Source: an uncultured Clostridia bacterium (GTDB lineage Bacteria > Bacillota > Clostridia > Oscillospirales > Ruminococcaceae). From it: DNA of 64,000 nucleotides. Below are positions 50,843-60,255 of the stretch, piece by piece. Position numbers and translations under genes: made by a program. Each line of letters begins with the position of its first letter. Position 1 is the first letter of the stretch. A model generated the notes under the pieces. The model worked only from the letters and a program-made list of their open reading frames with translations, ran no database searches and was not told the origin of the DNA. The stretch spans positions 1-64,000 of the forward strand of contig CAMNNQ010000195.1 of assembly GCA_946545645.1 (NCBI GenBank). The letters run 5' to 3'.

Positions 50843-52381
50843 ATGAGCATAAGTATTTCTGCGCAGCTGAACGCTGCAAACATTGACAGAAAAAAGTGGG
50901 AGGCAGTCTTTGAAGACTGCAAAAAGATCGCTGAGGCGGGACAGTTTGCGGACATCGAGAGTGTGACCGTCCGCGGGGAGGAACTGGAATGTCTTGTGCC
51001 AGTCCGGGAGAAGGACGGTAAGCTGCATATCGTCGGAGACCTGATCCAGGGCAGATGTATTCAGGACTGTGAGCTTGAGCGCGACGTGACAAAGTATATC
51101 CTGAAAGGCGTAAAACCGCTGCCCGGAGTTCCGGTATCAGAGCACTTGTATATGTGCCTTTACAACGGGATCAGCGAATATGAGGAGTATTTCGTACCCT
51201 GTTTCGACACCGAGACCTTCGGGGCGCGTCCGCACATATATCTGCTGGCAATGGGGGTGCTGATAGCAAGCGAGTTCCCGGAGGCAGCCGTTGTGTACGG
51301 CGACATAACTCAGGGGCAGTGTCAGGAGGCTTGCCGTCTGATAAAAGAGGTCACGGGCAGAGATGCAAAAATGCCGATTCAGTATGACTGTATTCGCCTG
51401 TTTGATGCGTTCCGTGACAGGGGTCATACCGGCATCGAGCTGCTGGACAGGTTCCTGACGACATATAAAGGCGTCAGGACGGAAGAGGTTTGTGAGTTGC
51501 TGAAAAGCAACTTCTTTGAGGATGAATTTACGGAATATTTCAAGCGCCACAACACAGATGTGTTCGGGCTTGTCAAAGGGTGGCTGGAGCTGGGTCTGTC
51601 GCCGGAGGGACTTTGCAAAGCGTACCGGCAGTTTTGGAAAGGCTGCGATGCGAAGCAGCTTGTGGACTGCCTTATCCTCGGAAAAGTCCAAGTTAAGGAA
51701 AAATCCGAGCTGGAGCTTTACGACTTCACCATACCCTCGGAAATAACAGCGGACACCTCGGCAATGTCAAATGCGAGAAAAACCGCAGACGATATGGATT
51801 TTAGGCACCGTATCATCAACGCATATATCCCACTGGAGGATATGAAAGCGGTCATCAGAAAGCACTTCCCGAATGAAAACATCGACCAGTTTTTTGCAGA
51901 TGCTCTGGCTGGAAAGGGTCGCCGTTTCAAGAAGCAGCGGTTCATTGAGCTGATGTATTCGGTCATCGGTGAGGATGCTCTGAAAATGGATGAGCGCAAT
52001 GCGGACATCATAGACCCTGAAAAGCTCTATATGTGGGAGGGTGAAAACACCACCATAGACGAATACGTCATCGAGGAGATGAAAGAGGTACTGCGGCTAG
52101 TTCTGCTTGAAGGCAAACAGATCATCGAAAGGCATCGGCTCGATGACCGGGCAGGCAGAGAAGAATACATCAAAACACACCTGATAAATCGGATCGCTCT
52201 GCCGGTGGATGTGGCCGAAAGTATAATCGACCGCGCAGGCGAAGAAGACTCGACGCTGTATTTCGGGCTTATCGGGACAAATGTCTTTGACTTCTGGGTA
52301 TCCCCGATAGTCAAGGCTGTGCTGATGGATCCGAAGCTGTACGACTATGTTTTGAAACTTATGAAGGAGGACAATCTATGA
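50843..52381 (+). CDS. Unrecognised 512-residue protein
   Basis: No signal peptide or membrane segment is seen, so it is cytoplasmic. Residues 1-80 look like a small alpha/beta domain (WEAVFEDCKKIAEAGQFADIESVTVRGEELECLVPV). A middle part includes MGVLIASEFPEAAVVYGDITQGQC. About 200-290 and 330-512 are mainly helical, with acidic patches (PNENIDQFFADALAGKGRRF; EVLRLVLLEGKQIIERHRL). No nuclease, ATPase or transferase motif is evident. Its stop overlaps the start of the 90-residue gene (ATGA), so the two are translationally coupled and likely interact. AAAGGAG lies about 11 bases before the ATG. Function unknown. Confidence 0.75.
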   Translation: MSISISAQLNAANIDRKKWEAVFEDCKKIAEAGQFADIESVTVRGEELECLVPVREKDGKLHIVGDLIQGRCIQDCELERDVTKYILKGVKPLPGVPVSEHLYMCLYNGISEYEEYFVPCFDTETFGARPHIYLLAMGVLIASEFPEAAVVYGDITQGQCQEACRLIKEVTGRDAKMPIQYDCIRLFDAFRDRGHTGIELLDRFLTTYKGVRTEEVCELLKSNFFEDEFTEYFKRHNTDVFGLVKGWLELGLSPEGLCKAYRQFWKGCDAKQLVDCLILGKVQVKEKSELELYDFTIPSEITADTSAMSNARKTADDMDFRHRIINAYIPLEDMKAVIRKHFPNENIDQFFADALAGKGRRFKKQRFIELMYSVIGEDALKMDERNADIIDPEKLYMWEGENTTIDEYVIEEMKEVLRLVLLEGKQIIERHRLDDRAGREEYIKTHLINRIALPVDVAESIIDRAGEEDSTLYFGLIGTNVFDFWVSPIVKAVLMDPKLYDYVLKLMKEDNL

Positions 52382-52650
52382 TCGAAAAAAAGGTGAACAA
52401 GGAAAAAGAGCAGGAACAGGGGTTATTCCCGAAAGCGGATCTTGACGAACTGGAGAAAGTATATCTTGAAATTGCCGACCGGGTCAGGAAGCTGGAAAGC
52501 CACCTGATATTCAATTTCGTTGACAAGACGCCGAAGCTCCGTGAATACCTGATGGAGCAGATCAGACTGATGTCGGTGGTGGGACACTATGAGTTTGCGC
52601 TCGGTTTCAAGGCCGGCGCAAGGCTGATGAGTGAATTGCTCAAGGAATAA
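52378..52650 (+). CDS. Small helical protein coupled to the 512-residue gene
   Basis: The 90-residue product is highly charged: a Lys/Glu-rich start, then helices LDELEKVYLEIADRVRKLESHL and a C-terminal FALGFKAGARLMSELLKE. The ending resembles small clostridial proteins of the DUF6809 kind, but this is uncertain. ATGA overlap with the upstream gene and a terminator directly after the stop make it the last gene of the operon. Confidence 0.65.
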   Translation: MIEKKVNKEKEQEQGLFPKADLDELEKVYLEIADRVRKLESHLIFNFVDKTPKLREYLMEQIRLMSVVGHYEFALGFKAGARLMSELLKE

Positions 52651-52654
52651 GAAC

Positions 52655-52689
52655 GGCGGCTGCATCTGGGACGGTGCAGCCGCTTTTTC
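52655..52689 (+). terminator. Terminator of the 512/90-residue operon
   Basis: GCGGCTGCA pairs with TGCAGCCGC, followed by TTTTTCT. Confidence 0.9.
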
Positions 52690-52876
52690 TGTGCAGCCTG
52701 GTCAAACAGCTGTCAATCGTGACATCGGTCTGCCAACCGCACAAAAATCCAGAGCAATGTGATATATAATGTTCTTTGTTCCTTTACAATATAGTCAAAA
52801 ATTCAATCCTGACAGCTAAGATTTATACTAAAATGCTGATTTGATCGCGCCGGAAGTTAATCTCAGGCACATCAAC

Positions 52877-52905
52877 TTGACAAAAAGCGGCTATTGTGTT
52901 ATTAT
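52877..52905 (+). promoter_or_regulatory. Promoter of the polysaccharide operon
   Basis: TTGACA (52877-52882), 17 bp, TATTAT (52900-52905). The transcript would have a ~230-nt leader before the aminotransferase gene. Confidence 0.75.
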
Positions 52906-52911
52906 TAAATG

Positions 52912-53143
52912 GTGTGAGTATGCCCATTTATAATAGGTGCAGCTCCTGTCAGCCTGGTTTCGCAGGATAGAGAGTTTTACGAGAAGTGGAATGGTTTAGG
53001 GCGGTTCTTTCTGCTCTGTGCGGATCATATTAAAGGGCGTAAGCTGCCATCGTGGCAGCAGCTATATAAATCCTACCTCAGCTGTCCTGTGCCGTTTGCA
53101 AGGCGGCACAGGGCGGTTGGAGGAATGAAAAGGAACGATTAAA
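52912..53143 (+). other. Long leader of the polysaccharide operon
   Basis: It contains a GC-rich hairpin CCTGTGCCG...CGGCACAGG (53087-53113) just before the ribosome binding region, and a short ORF MPIYNRCSSCQPGFAG. A second frame stays open for about 70 codons (REFYEKWNGLGRFFLLCADH) but has no good start. It may be a regulatory leader or hold a gene remnant. No known riboswitch was recognised. Confidence 0.4.
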
Positions 53144-54415
53144 TTGGAAATAAAACCTTTTGAAAAGAAAATCTGGCTTTCCTCACCCACAATGCACGGC
53201 GATGAGCTGCGCTGGGTGCAGGATGCTTTTGACAAAAACTGGATCACTACAGCAGGCGAGAACCTGAACGAGTGTGAGAAGATAGTAGCAGAGAAGGTGG
53301 GCTGCAAGTATGCGGTTGGCCTTTCTTGCGGTACGGCTTCGCTTCACCTTGCAGTAAAGCTCGCGGGAGAGAAACTTTACGGTATGCCGAAGCCAAATCA
53401 GGGCACACTGCAGGGACATAAGGTCTTCTGCTCTGATATGACTTTTGATGCTACCGTCAATCCCGTGGCTTATGAGGACGGCGAGGCTGTTTTCATTGAC
53501 ACAGAATATGACACCTGGAACATGGATCCTGTGGCTCTTGAAAAGGCGTTTGAGATCTATCCGGAGGTCAGGCTCGTTGTAGTCGCACATCTTTATGGTA
53601 CTCCCGGAAAGATCGACGAGATCAGAGCTGTCTGTGACAAGTACGGTGCCCTGATAGTCGAGGACGCTGCCGAGAGCTTCGGTGCTACATATAAAGGAGT
53701 ACAGACAGGTACATTCGGTGACTACGGATGCATATCATTCAACGGAAATAAAATAATCACCGGTTCCTCGGGCGGAATGTTCCTTACCGACAGCAAGGAG
53801 AACGCGGACAAGGTGCGTAAATGGAGCACTCAGAGCCGTGAAGATGCTGCCTGGTATCAGCACGAGGAGATCGGATATAACTACCGCATGAGCAACATCA
53901 TTGCGGGTATTGTACGTGGTCAGATGCCCTATCTGGACGAGCATATCGCCCAGAAAAAGGCGATATACGAGCGCTACAAAGAGGGCTTCAAGGGACTGCC
54001 TGTAATTATGAATCCCTATGATGAAAAGAACAGCGAGCCGAATTTCTGGCTCTCCTGCATGATGATAGACAAGGATGCTATGTGCAGGCAGGTGCGCAGC
54101 GATAACAAGGCGCTATACATACACGAGCCCGGCAAGACCTGTCCGACCGAGATCCTTGAGACACTGGCAAAGTACAATGCAGAGGGCCGTCCGATCTGGA
54201 AGCCGATGCATATGCAGCCGATCTACCGCAGCAATCCCTTCATCACCGCAAACGGCAACGGCAGGGCAAAGAGCAATGCCTACATCAAGGAGACCGGGAT
54301 GATAGATGTCGGCGCGGACATCTTTGAGCGCGGGCTGTGCCTGCCGTCTGATAACAAGATGACAGCGGAGGAGCAGGAGATTATCATTCAGATCATCAGA
54401 AAGTGCTTTGAATAA
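53144..54415 (+). CDS. DegT/DnrJ/EryC1 family PLP aminotransferase
   Basis: The 423-residue sugar aminotransferase has the family pattern: SSPTMHGDELRWVQDAF, AVGLSCGTASLHLAVKLAG, IVEDAAESFGATYKG and SFNGNKIITGSSGG, with Lys as PLP ligand (~205). It likely aminates a nucleotide-linked keto sugar for the surface glycan; the matching dehydratase is not in the window. TTG is the start, with AAGGAACG upstream. It is the first gene of the operon. Confidence 0.9.
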   Translation: MEIKPFEKKIWLSSPTMHGDELRWVQDAFDKNWITTAGENLNECEKIVAEKVGCKYAVGLSCGTASLHLAVKLAGEKLYGMPKPNQGTLQGHKVFCSDMTFDATVNPVAYEDGEAVFIDTEYDTWNMDPVALEKAFEIYPEVRLVVVAHLYGTPGKIDEIRAVCDKYGALIVEDAAESFGATYKGVQTGTFGDYGCISFNGNKIITGSSGGMFLTDSKENADKVRKWSTQSREDAAWYQHEEIGYNYRMSNIIAGIVRGQMPYLDEHIAQKKAIYERYKEGFKGLPVIMNPYDEKNSEPNFWLSCMMIDKDAMCRQVRSDNKALYIHEPGKTCPTEILETLAKYNAEGRPIWKPMHMQPIYRSNPFITANGNGRAKSNAYIKETGMIDVGADIFERGLCLPSDNKMTAEEQEIIIQIIRKCFE

Positions 54416-54421
54416 ATCGGG

Positions 54422-55183
54422 GTGAGATGCTTGAATAAGCTTATCAAAAACGGGTTGAAGATATTCGGCGGTGTTACTGCGATCGCAGTAGCAACGGGCT
54501 GTGCAGCATTTGTGAAGGAGCGCATCGACGAAGCAAAGGCTCCGAAAGATGCAAACAAGCACAAGCCTTATGGCGTTTATGAAAAGTACATCAAGCGCCC
54601 GCTGGATTGCTCGCTGAGTACGGGTGCGCTGATCGTATTGAGCCCGGTGCTAGGGGTGACGGCGCTGCTTGTAAAGACAAAGCTGGGGTCGCCGGTGCTG
54701 TTCACGCAGGATCGTCCCGGTAAAAATGAAAAGATCTTCAAGCTCTACAAATTCAGGACGATGACTGATGAACGCGACGAGAACGGTGAACTGCTGCCAG
54801 ATGATGTGAGATTGACCAGGTTTGGCAAGGCCCTTCGGGCGACAAGCCTTGATGAGCTGCCGGAGCTGATAAATATCGTTAAGGGTGATATGGCGGTTGT
54901 TGGGCCGAGGCCATTGCTGGTGAGGTATCTTGACAGATACAACGATCATCAGAAGCGCAGACACGAAGTCCGTCCTGGGTTTACTGGACTTGCCCAGGTG
55001 CATGGCAGAAACGCCATCAGCTGGGAAGAAAAGTTTGACTGGGATGTTAAGTATGTTGATAATGTTACTTTTGCAGGCGATACAAAGGTGATAATTGATA
55101 CGATTAAGGTCGTGCTGAAGAAAGATGGGATAAGCTCGAAAACTTCGGCTACGATGGAAGAGTTTTACGGAACAGAGGTATAA
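54422..55183 (+). CDS. Phosphoglycosyl transferase (bacterial sugar transferase)
   Basis: An N-terminal hydrophobic stretch (9-30) precedes a monotopic PglC/WcaJ-type domain from about 55: KRPLDCSLSTGALIVLSPVLGVTALLVKTKLGSPVLFTQDRPG, FKLYKFRTM, and the catalytic-region TSLDELPELINIVKGDMAVVGPRPLL. It attaches the first sugar-1-phosphate to undecaprenyl phosphate at the membrane. The GTG start or a TTG 9 bases later are both possible. It follows the aminotransferase by 6 bp. Confidence 0.9.
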   Translation: MRCLNKLIKNGLKIFGGVTAIAVATGCAAFVKERIDEAKAPKDANKHKPYGVYEKYIKRPLDCSLSTGALIVLSPVLGVTALLVKTKLGSPVLFTQDRPGKNEKIFKLYKFRTMTDERDENGELLPDDVRLTRFGKALRATSLDELPELINIVKGDMAVVGPRPLLVRYLDRYNDHQKRRHEVRPGFTGLAQVHGRNAISWEEKFDWDVKYVDNVTFAGDTKVIIDTIKVVLKKDGISSKTSATMEEFYGTEV

Positions 55184-55195
55184 GGAATCGGTTGT

Positions 55196-56800
55196 ATGAA
55201 GGAATTACATATACTTTTCACCGGTGTTGGCAGACGTATAGAGCTTATACAAGCCTTTCGTCAGGCAGCTTTGGTGCTTGATTGCAATTTGAAAATCTAC
55301 GGAGCTGATATGGCAGGCACAGCTCCCGCTTTAGCTTATTGCGATTTCACACGCAAGGTATGCGGTATGAAGGAAGCATCCTACATCAGTGAACTTACAG
55401 AGATATGCCGCAAAGACAAGATAGATTTACTTATACCCACCATAGATACCGACTTGCTTGTACTTGCCGAAAGAAAAGCAGAAATAGAAGCAGTCGGGAC
55501 AATAGTACTGATAAGCGCTCCCGATAAAATACGGATATGCAGAGATAAGAACAACACATCGCAGTTCTTTGTTGACTGCGGGTTGAAAGCTCCGATGCCA
55601 GTCAATGATTATAGACTTTATAACGGCGACTTTCCCGCATTTATAAAACCAAAAGATGGAAGCAGTAGTATCAATGCTTTTAAGGTCGATACTCCCGAAG
55701 AACTTCCGGTATATGCCGAGCAGATTGAGGACTATATCGTTCAGCCTTTCGTTGCAGGCACAGAGTATACGATAGATATTTTCTGCGATTTTAATGGTGA
55801 GCCTGTTTATATCGTCCCTCGGGAACGGATGCAGGTCAGAGCAGGAGAGGTCTTGAAGACCAAGATCTGCCTTGACAGAAAAATGATCGAGGAAGCAAAG
55901 GCTCTTATAAAAGAATTCAAGCCCTGCGGCCCGATGACGGTGCAGCTTATCAGAGATGATAAGACGAGAGAGGATTTCTATATAGAGATCAATCCCCGCT
56001 ATGGCGGCGGTGCTCCCCTTTCGATGAAAGCTGGCGCAAGATCGGCAGAGACAGTACTTAAAATGCTGCTTGGTGAAAAAACATCATACAGCGAGTTCGG
56101 AATTGAAGACGGCGCTGTTTACAGCAGATTTGATCAGTCCGTGTGCATTACCGAAGGCAAGGGACAGATAAAAGGTGTAATTTTCGATCTTGATGATACG
56201 CTATATTCCGAGAAGGAGTATGTGAGGTCTGGCTATAAGGCTGTAAGTGATTATCTTGGCGGTGGATACGAAGAAATGCTATGGAGCTTCTTTGAAGCCG
56301 GAAAGCCTGCAATTGATGAGTTGCTGAAAGAGCTTAACTGCGATGGAGAAAAGGACAAAGTCCTGTCTGTTTATCGTTCCCATAAACCTGACATTCATCT
56401 CTTTCCTGGTGTGGCAGAGATGATTTGTGACCTGAAGTCCAGAGGTGTTAAGGTGGGAATAATCACTGATGGTAGGCCGGAAGGTCAGCGCAATAAGTTA
56501 GAGGCTCTTGGTCTAAATGTTGATGATGTAATCATTACTGATGAGCTTGGAGGTATTCAATTCCGTAAGCCTTGTGATATTGCATTTAGAATTATGATAA
56601 TGCGATGGAGATTGAATCCCGCTGATATTGTTTATGTTGGGGATAATCCTGTAAAGGATTTTCACGCTCCGCAGCAACTTGGAATGAGAAGTGTTTATTT
56701 TGCTAACCAAGATGGATTATATCAGGAGAGGATGGATGTTGGTTGTCCATCAGTTAATTCTATTGAAAAACTACGGATGTTTGTAAAGGAAATAAGATAA
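55196..56800 (+). CDS. ATP-grasp and HAD hydrolase fusion
   Basis: Residues 1-320 are an ATP-grasp carboxylate-amine ligase of the carbamoyl-phosphate-synthase-like type (LFTGVGRRIELIQAF; FIKPKDGSSSINAF; FYIEINPRYGGGAPLSMKAG). Residues 327-534 are a HAD phosphatase (GVIFDLDDTLYSEKEY; GIITDGRPEGQRNKLEALGL; VYVGDNPVKDFHAPQQLGM), with the nucleophile Asp in DLDDT. It may ligate an amino acid or similar group to a sugar and process a phosphate. It overlaps the next gene by one base. The substrate is unknown. Confidence 0.85.
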   Translation: MKELHILFTGVGRRIELIQAFRQAALVLDCNLKIYGADMAGTAPALAYCDFTRKVCGMKEASYISELTEICRKDKIDLLIPTIDTDLLVLAERKAEIEAVGTIVLISAPDKIRICRDKNNTSQFFVDCGLKAPMPVNDYRLYNGDFPAFIKPKDGSSSINAFKVDTPEELPVYAEQIEDYIVQPFVAGTEYTIDIFCDFNGEPVYIVPRERMQVRAGEVLKTKICLDRKMIEEAKALIKEFKPCGPMTVQLIRDDKTREDFYIEINPRYGGGAPLSMKAGARSAETVLKMLLGEKTSYSEFGIEDGAVYSRFDQSVCITEGKGQIKGVIFDLDDTLYSEKEYVRSGYKAVSDYLGGGYEEMLWSFFEAGKPAIDELLKELNCDGEKDKVLSVYRSHKPDIHLFPGVAEMICDLKSRGVKVGIITDGRPEGQRNKLEALGLNVDDVIITDELGGIQFRKPCDIAFRIMIMRWRLNPADIVYVGDNPVKDFHAPQQLGMRSVYFANQDGLYQERMDVGCPSVNSIEKLRMFVKEIR

Positions 56801-57564
56801 TGAGACAAGAAATAGATCTTTCCAAAACGCATCAGGAATTACTGAGTCTCATGAGTGATATTCATGATTATTTGGTCGATCATGGAGTTAATTACAGTCT
56901 GACTGGCGGTTCGTTACTTGGGGCGATTCGGCATCAGGGGTTTATTCCATGGGATGATGACATTGATATTATGACAGATCGTAAAAATTTCAAAAGAATG
57001 CTGAAATGCTTTAAGAAGAATAGAAAATATGAGCTTGCACGAGGACATTATCTTGCTCCATGGTTGTACAGGATCTCAGCAGTACAATTTGAAGGTGTTA
57101 TTACTCCAACAATAGATGTTTTCATTGTTGAGAATTTACCAAATGGTTCTTTTCTTTCAAAAATCAAGCTTTTGAAGTTGAGATTCCTACAAGGAATGCT
57201 GAAGAAAGATATCCGATATAAAGAGTTTTCTGCTTTTTATCGTATTTGTATTTTTATAACACATATTGTCGGTTTACTTTTCTCACAGAGGACAAAGTTG
57301 AACTGGTATGACCGTATTTCGATGAAGCAGGGAAACCAAAAGGCAGAATATGTTTCCATTACAAATGATTCATTTGGATTGCTGGGTAAAAAATACAAAA
57401 GTGATTTGATGAATGACTATATGCTTCACGCGTTTGAAGATAAGCAATTTATGATTATAAAACGGTATGACGAATATCTGAAAGGAAGATATGGAGATTA
57501 TATGACTCTTCCTGATGAGAAAGATCGAGTACCAGGGCATTTAGACAGAAAAAAAGCAGATTAA
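56800..57564 (+). CDS. LicD family phosphotransferase
   Basis: The 254-residue protein has the LicD core near its start: [30 protein letters not shown] with the catalytic-type Asp cluster. The C-terminus GRYGDYMTLPDEKDR is the usual family end. LicD enzymes transfer phosphocholine or another phospho-alcohol from a CDP donor to a glycan. It lies directly before a CDP-forming cytidylyltransferase. Confidence 0.9.
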   Translation: MRQEIDLSKTHQELLSLMSDIHDYLVDHGVNYSLTGGSLLGAIRHQGFIPWDDDIDIMTDRKNFKRMLKCFKKNRKYELARGHYLAPWLYRISAVQFEGVITPTIDVFIVENLPNGSFLSKIKLLKLRFLQGMLKKDIRYKEFSAFYRICIFITHIVGLLFSQRTKLNWYDRISMKQGNQKAEYVSITNDSFGLLGKKYKSDLMNDYMLHAFEDKQFMIIKRYDEYLKGRYGDYMTLPDEKDRVPGHLDRKKAD

Positions 57565-57577
57565 TATGGAGGAAACG

Positions 57578-58294
57578 ATGAAAAATATAGCTCTTATAAT
57601 TGCTGGTGGTGTAGGAGCAAGAATGGGACAGGACATACCCAAGCAATTTATAAATGTTTATGACAAACCAGTTATTGTATATACAATGGAAGCTTTTCAG
57701 CAGCATCCTCAAATCGATGCAATAGAAATAGTTTGCCTTGATGAATGGCAGGGACCTTTAAAGGCTTATGCAAAACAGTTTGGGATAGCCAAATTAGAGA
57801 ATGTGGTCAGCGGCGGAAAGAACGGGCAGGATTCAATCAGAAATGGCTTATATGATATTGCTTCAAGGCATACTGATGACGACGACATTGTACTTATTCA
57901 TGATGCCATAAGACCAATGGTGAGTCAGGATATAATAACAGATAATATTCGTGTGTGTCGTGAATATGGAAATGCTATCACAGTTGTTCCCTGTACTGCT
58001 GCAATGTTAAAAACCTATGATGCTCTCTCGACGACAGAGCAAGTTCCGAGAGACAATTTGAAGATTACACAAACACCGCAGGCGTTTTTTGTTAGAGACA
58101 TTGTAGAAGCACATAAAGAAGCGCTGAGTAAAGGAATTACAAATTCTGTTGCTTCCTGCACTATGTACATTGAACTTGGCAGAGAGCTGTATATGTCAGC
58201 TGGTTCGGAAAAGAATCTCAAATTGACTACATCTGAGGATATTGAAATTTTTAAGGCTTTGTTGAATGCAAAGAAAGATGAGTGGATGCATTGA
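57578..58294 (+). CDS. IspD/TarI-type cytidylyltransferase
   Basis: I start at [11 protein letters not shown] (57578), with GGAGGAAACG upstream. All signature blocks are present: GGVGARMGQDIPKQF, GKNGQDSIRNGL, IHDAIRPMV and QTPQAFFV. In a polysaccharide operon this fits ribitol-5-phosphate or a related pentitol/alditol cytidylyltransferase (TarI-like) better than isoprenoid IspD. It supplies a CDP-linked donor, plausibly for the neighbouring LicD proteins. The stop overlaps the ATG of the epimerase relic. Confidence 0.85.
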   Translation: MKNIALIIAGGVGARMGQDIPKQFINVYDKPVIVYTMEAFQQHPQIDAIEIVCLDEWQGPLKAYAKQFGIAKLENVVSGGKNGQDSIRNGLYDIASRHTDDDDIVLIHDAIRPMVSQDIITDNIRVCREYGNAITVVPCTAAMLKTYDALSTTEQVPRDNLKITQTPQAFFVRDIVEAHKEALSKGITNSVASCTMYIELGRELYMSAGSEKNLKLTTSEDIEIFKALLNAKKDEWMH

Positions 58295-58485
58295 TGCTTT
58301 ATGAGAGTGTGAAGTATAAAAGAGCAGTTGGATGCAGTAGCCGCTGAGATTCCTGTAGACACGGGACGTTTTCTAATAACTGGTGCCAGTGGATTGATCG
58401 GCTCATCAAAGCATTAGGCTGGTCCGGAAAATATGATTTGGAACAGGATATTAGCGAAACGATGGAGATATTACGCGAAATGTAA
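58294..58485 (+). pseudogene. NAD-dependent epimerase relic
   Basis: ATG 58294 (TGATG overlap with the cytidylyltransferase stop) begins MLYESVKYK; after a one-base shift the frame reads EQLDAVAAEIPVDTGRFLIT, then GASGLIGS, the dinucleotide-binding Gly motif. It jumps straight to a C-terminus, KALGWSGKYDLEQDISETM to TAA at 58485. About 250 residues have been deleted. A similar C-terminal relic is at 37265-37651. Confidence 0.75.
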
Positions 58486-58500
58486 ATTGGAGACTTGGAT

Positions 58501-59202
58501 ATGCTTGAAGTTCTAAAGAAACAAGTTTGTGATGCAAACCTTGAATTAGTGAAACGCGGAGTTGTGATATACACGTGGGGCAATGTCAGTGGAATTGATA
58601 GAGAAAAGGGTCTGATGGTCATCAAACCTTCTGGCATCGATTATGACGGAATGAAACCGGAAGATATGGTGGTTGTAGATCTCATATCCGGTGAAAAAGT
58701 GGAAGGTGAATGGAAACCGTCGTCAGATACTCAAACACATTTGGAACTCTATCGCGCATTCCCTGAGATCGGAGGAATTACGCACACTCATTCAATCAAT
58801 GCAGTTGCATTCGCGCAGGCAGGCAGAGACATCCCGGCTCTAGGGACGACGCATGCTGATTACTTCTTTGGGTCAATCCCATGCACAAGAGAGTTGACAG
58901 AGCAAGAAGTCAAAGAAGCGTATGAACTGAACACCGGTAGAGTAATTACTGAATGTATACGAGAGCGGAGGATAGATCCGCTGGCTGTGCCCGGTGTTGT
59001 GGTAAAGAATCACGGACCGTTTAGTTGGGGGAAGGATGCTGCTGCTTCCGTATATCATGCTGTTGTGATGGAAACAGTTGCAGAGATGGGAATAAAAACA
59101 ATGTTCCTTAATCCGGAAGCAAACATCGCCCAGTATATCTTAGATAAACATTATATGAGGAAGCATGGTCCAAATGCCTATTATGGACAGAGTGATGAAT
59201 GA
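58501..59202 (+). CDS. Class II aldolase/L-ribulose-5-phosphate 4-epimerase family
   Basis: The ~233-residue protein resembles AraD/Ula[64 protein letters not shown] and [27 protein letters not shown]. The zinc-binding His residues (HTHS and a later H) are in place. It probably interconverts L-ribulose- and D-xylulose-5-phosphate, feeding a pentose or pentitol phosphate to the cytidylyltransferase (inference). ATG 58501 has GGAGACTTGG upstream. Confidence 0.9.
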   Translation: MLEVLKKQVCDANLELVKRGVVIYTWGNVSGIDREKGLMVIKPSGIDYDGMKPEDMVVVDLISGEKVEGEWKPSSDTQTHLELYRAFPEIGGITHTHSINAVAFAQAGRDIPALGTTHADYFFGSIPCTRELTEQEVKEAYELNTGRVITECIRERRIDPLAVPGVVVKNHGPFSWGKDAAASVYHAVVMETVAEMGIKTMFLNPEANIAQYILDKHYMRKHGPNAYYGQSDE

Positions 59203-59243
59203 TGTATCTCAGAAAAAGATGTATGGTATAGAGGTGTTGTATT

Positions 59244-60170
59244 ATGAGCATGAATTTAGTCAATGATGATAAACAACAATTAAACCACATATTAGTTGAG
59301 TTGCTTAGAACACTCGATGAGGTGTGCCAAAGATATAACATAAAGTATTTCGTTTTTGCGGGAACGATGTTGGGAGCAATTCGCCATAAGGGTATCATTC
59401 CCTGGGACGATGATGTGGATGTGGTTTTGTGGAGAGAGGATTACAATCGATTGATGCAGGTCGCTGACAAGGGCGCTTTTAAACCGCCGTTCTTTTTCCA
59501 AAATCCGAATACAGATTCTGGCTTTCCTAAAGGATACTGTAGATTGCGTAATAGCAATACCACAGAAATTCCTATTGTTGACGTATTTGAGAAATGCAAT
59601 CACGGGGTTTTTATAGATATTTTTCCGCTTGATAATATCCCGGATGATGAAGTAGCATTTTCGAAGCAGATCAGAAATCTGAAAAGAATACGAAATCTAA
59701 TGAATGTCTACGCAAGATATCATGCAGGAATTGGAACGCTTGGCGCTTCAGCTGCACAAAGCCTTGCCTACCATGCTGTTGCGTTGCTGTTTAAGACCAA
59801 GCTCCTAAGTATGAAAAGTCTATACAGGAAATATGAGAGTATAGCGACCAGATATTCGAATAACCGCACGAAACGCGTTGGGGCGATTGCGGGATTGTTT
59901 GACAATCAAAGATTTATTTTTGCGCGAAAACCATGGGAAAGCAAGCCAATACTGCTGGATTTTGAAGATATGAAAGTCCCTGTTCCGGAATCCTATGATA
60001 AATTATTGAAGCATTCGTATGGAGATTATATGACTCCAAAACAGGAAAAGAATAATCATGGGGAGACATTTTTCTCAGCGACAATACCATATGACAAGTA
60101 TTTCGAGGATAACAAGCAGATGCTTTATGCCAAAAGGTACAAACTGACTCAATCAGGACGAAAACAATGA
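59244..60170 (+). CDS. LicD family phosphotransferase
   Basis: The 308-residue protein has YFVFAGTMLGAIRHKGIIPWDDDVDVVLWRED and the [35 protein letters not shown] block, ending with YGDYMTPKQEKNNHG. It is the intact counterpart of the pseudogene at 36321. It probably transfers a phospho-alcohol from a CDP donor made by the adjacent genes. Confidence 0.9.
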   Translation: MSMNLVNDDKQQLNHILVELLRTLDEVCQRYNIKYFVFAGTMLGAIRHKGIIPWDDDVDVVLWREDYNRLMQVADKGAFKPPFFFQNPNTDSGFPKGYCRLRNSNTTEIPIVDVFEKCNHGVFIDIFPLDNIPDDEVAFSKQIRNLKRIRNLMNVYARYHAGIGTLGASAAQSLAYHAVALLFKTKLLSMKSLYRKYESIATRYSNNRTKRVGAIAGLFDNQRFIFARKPWESKPILLDFEDMKVPVPESYDKLLKHSYGDYMTPKQEKNNHGETFFSATIPYDKYFEDNKQMLYAKRYKLTQSGRKQ

Positions 60171-60255
60171 TTCTATGCTCAAAACAGTCGAAAATAAATG
60201 AAAATATGTTTTCCAGAGTGATTAGTTGTAAAAGGACGAGAAGGAGGTGCCGCAT

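Noticed and set aside
52912-53140. About 70-codon open frame in the leader of the polysaccharide operon
   Set aside because: There is no suitable start codon or ribosome binding site, and a run of this length without stops is possible by chance.
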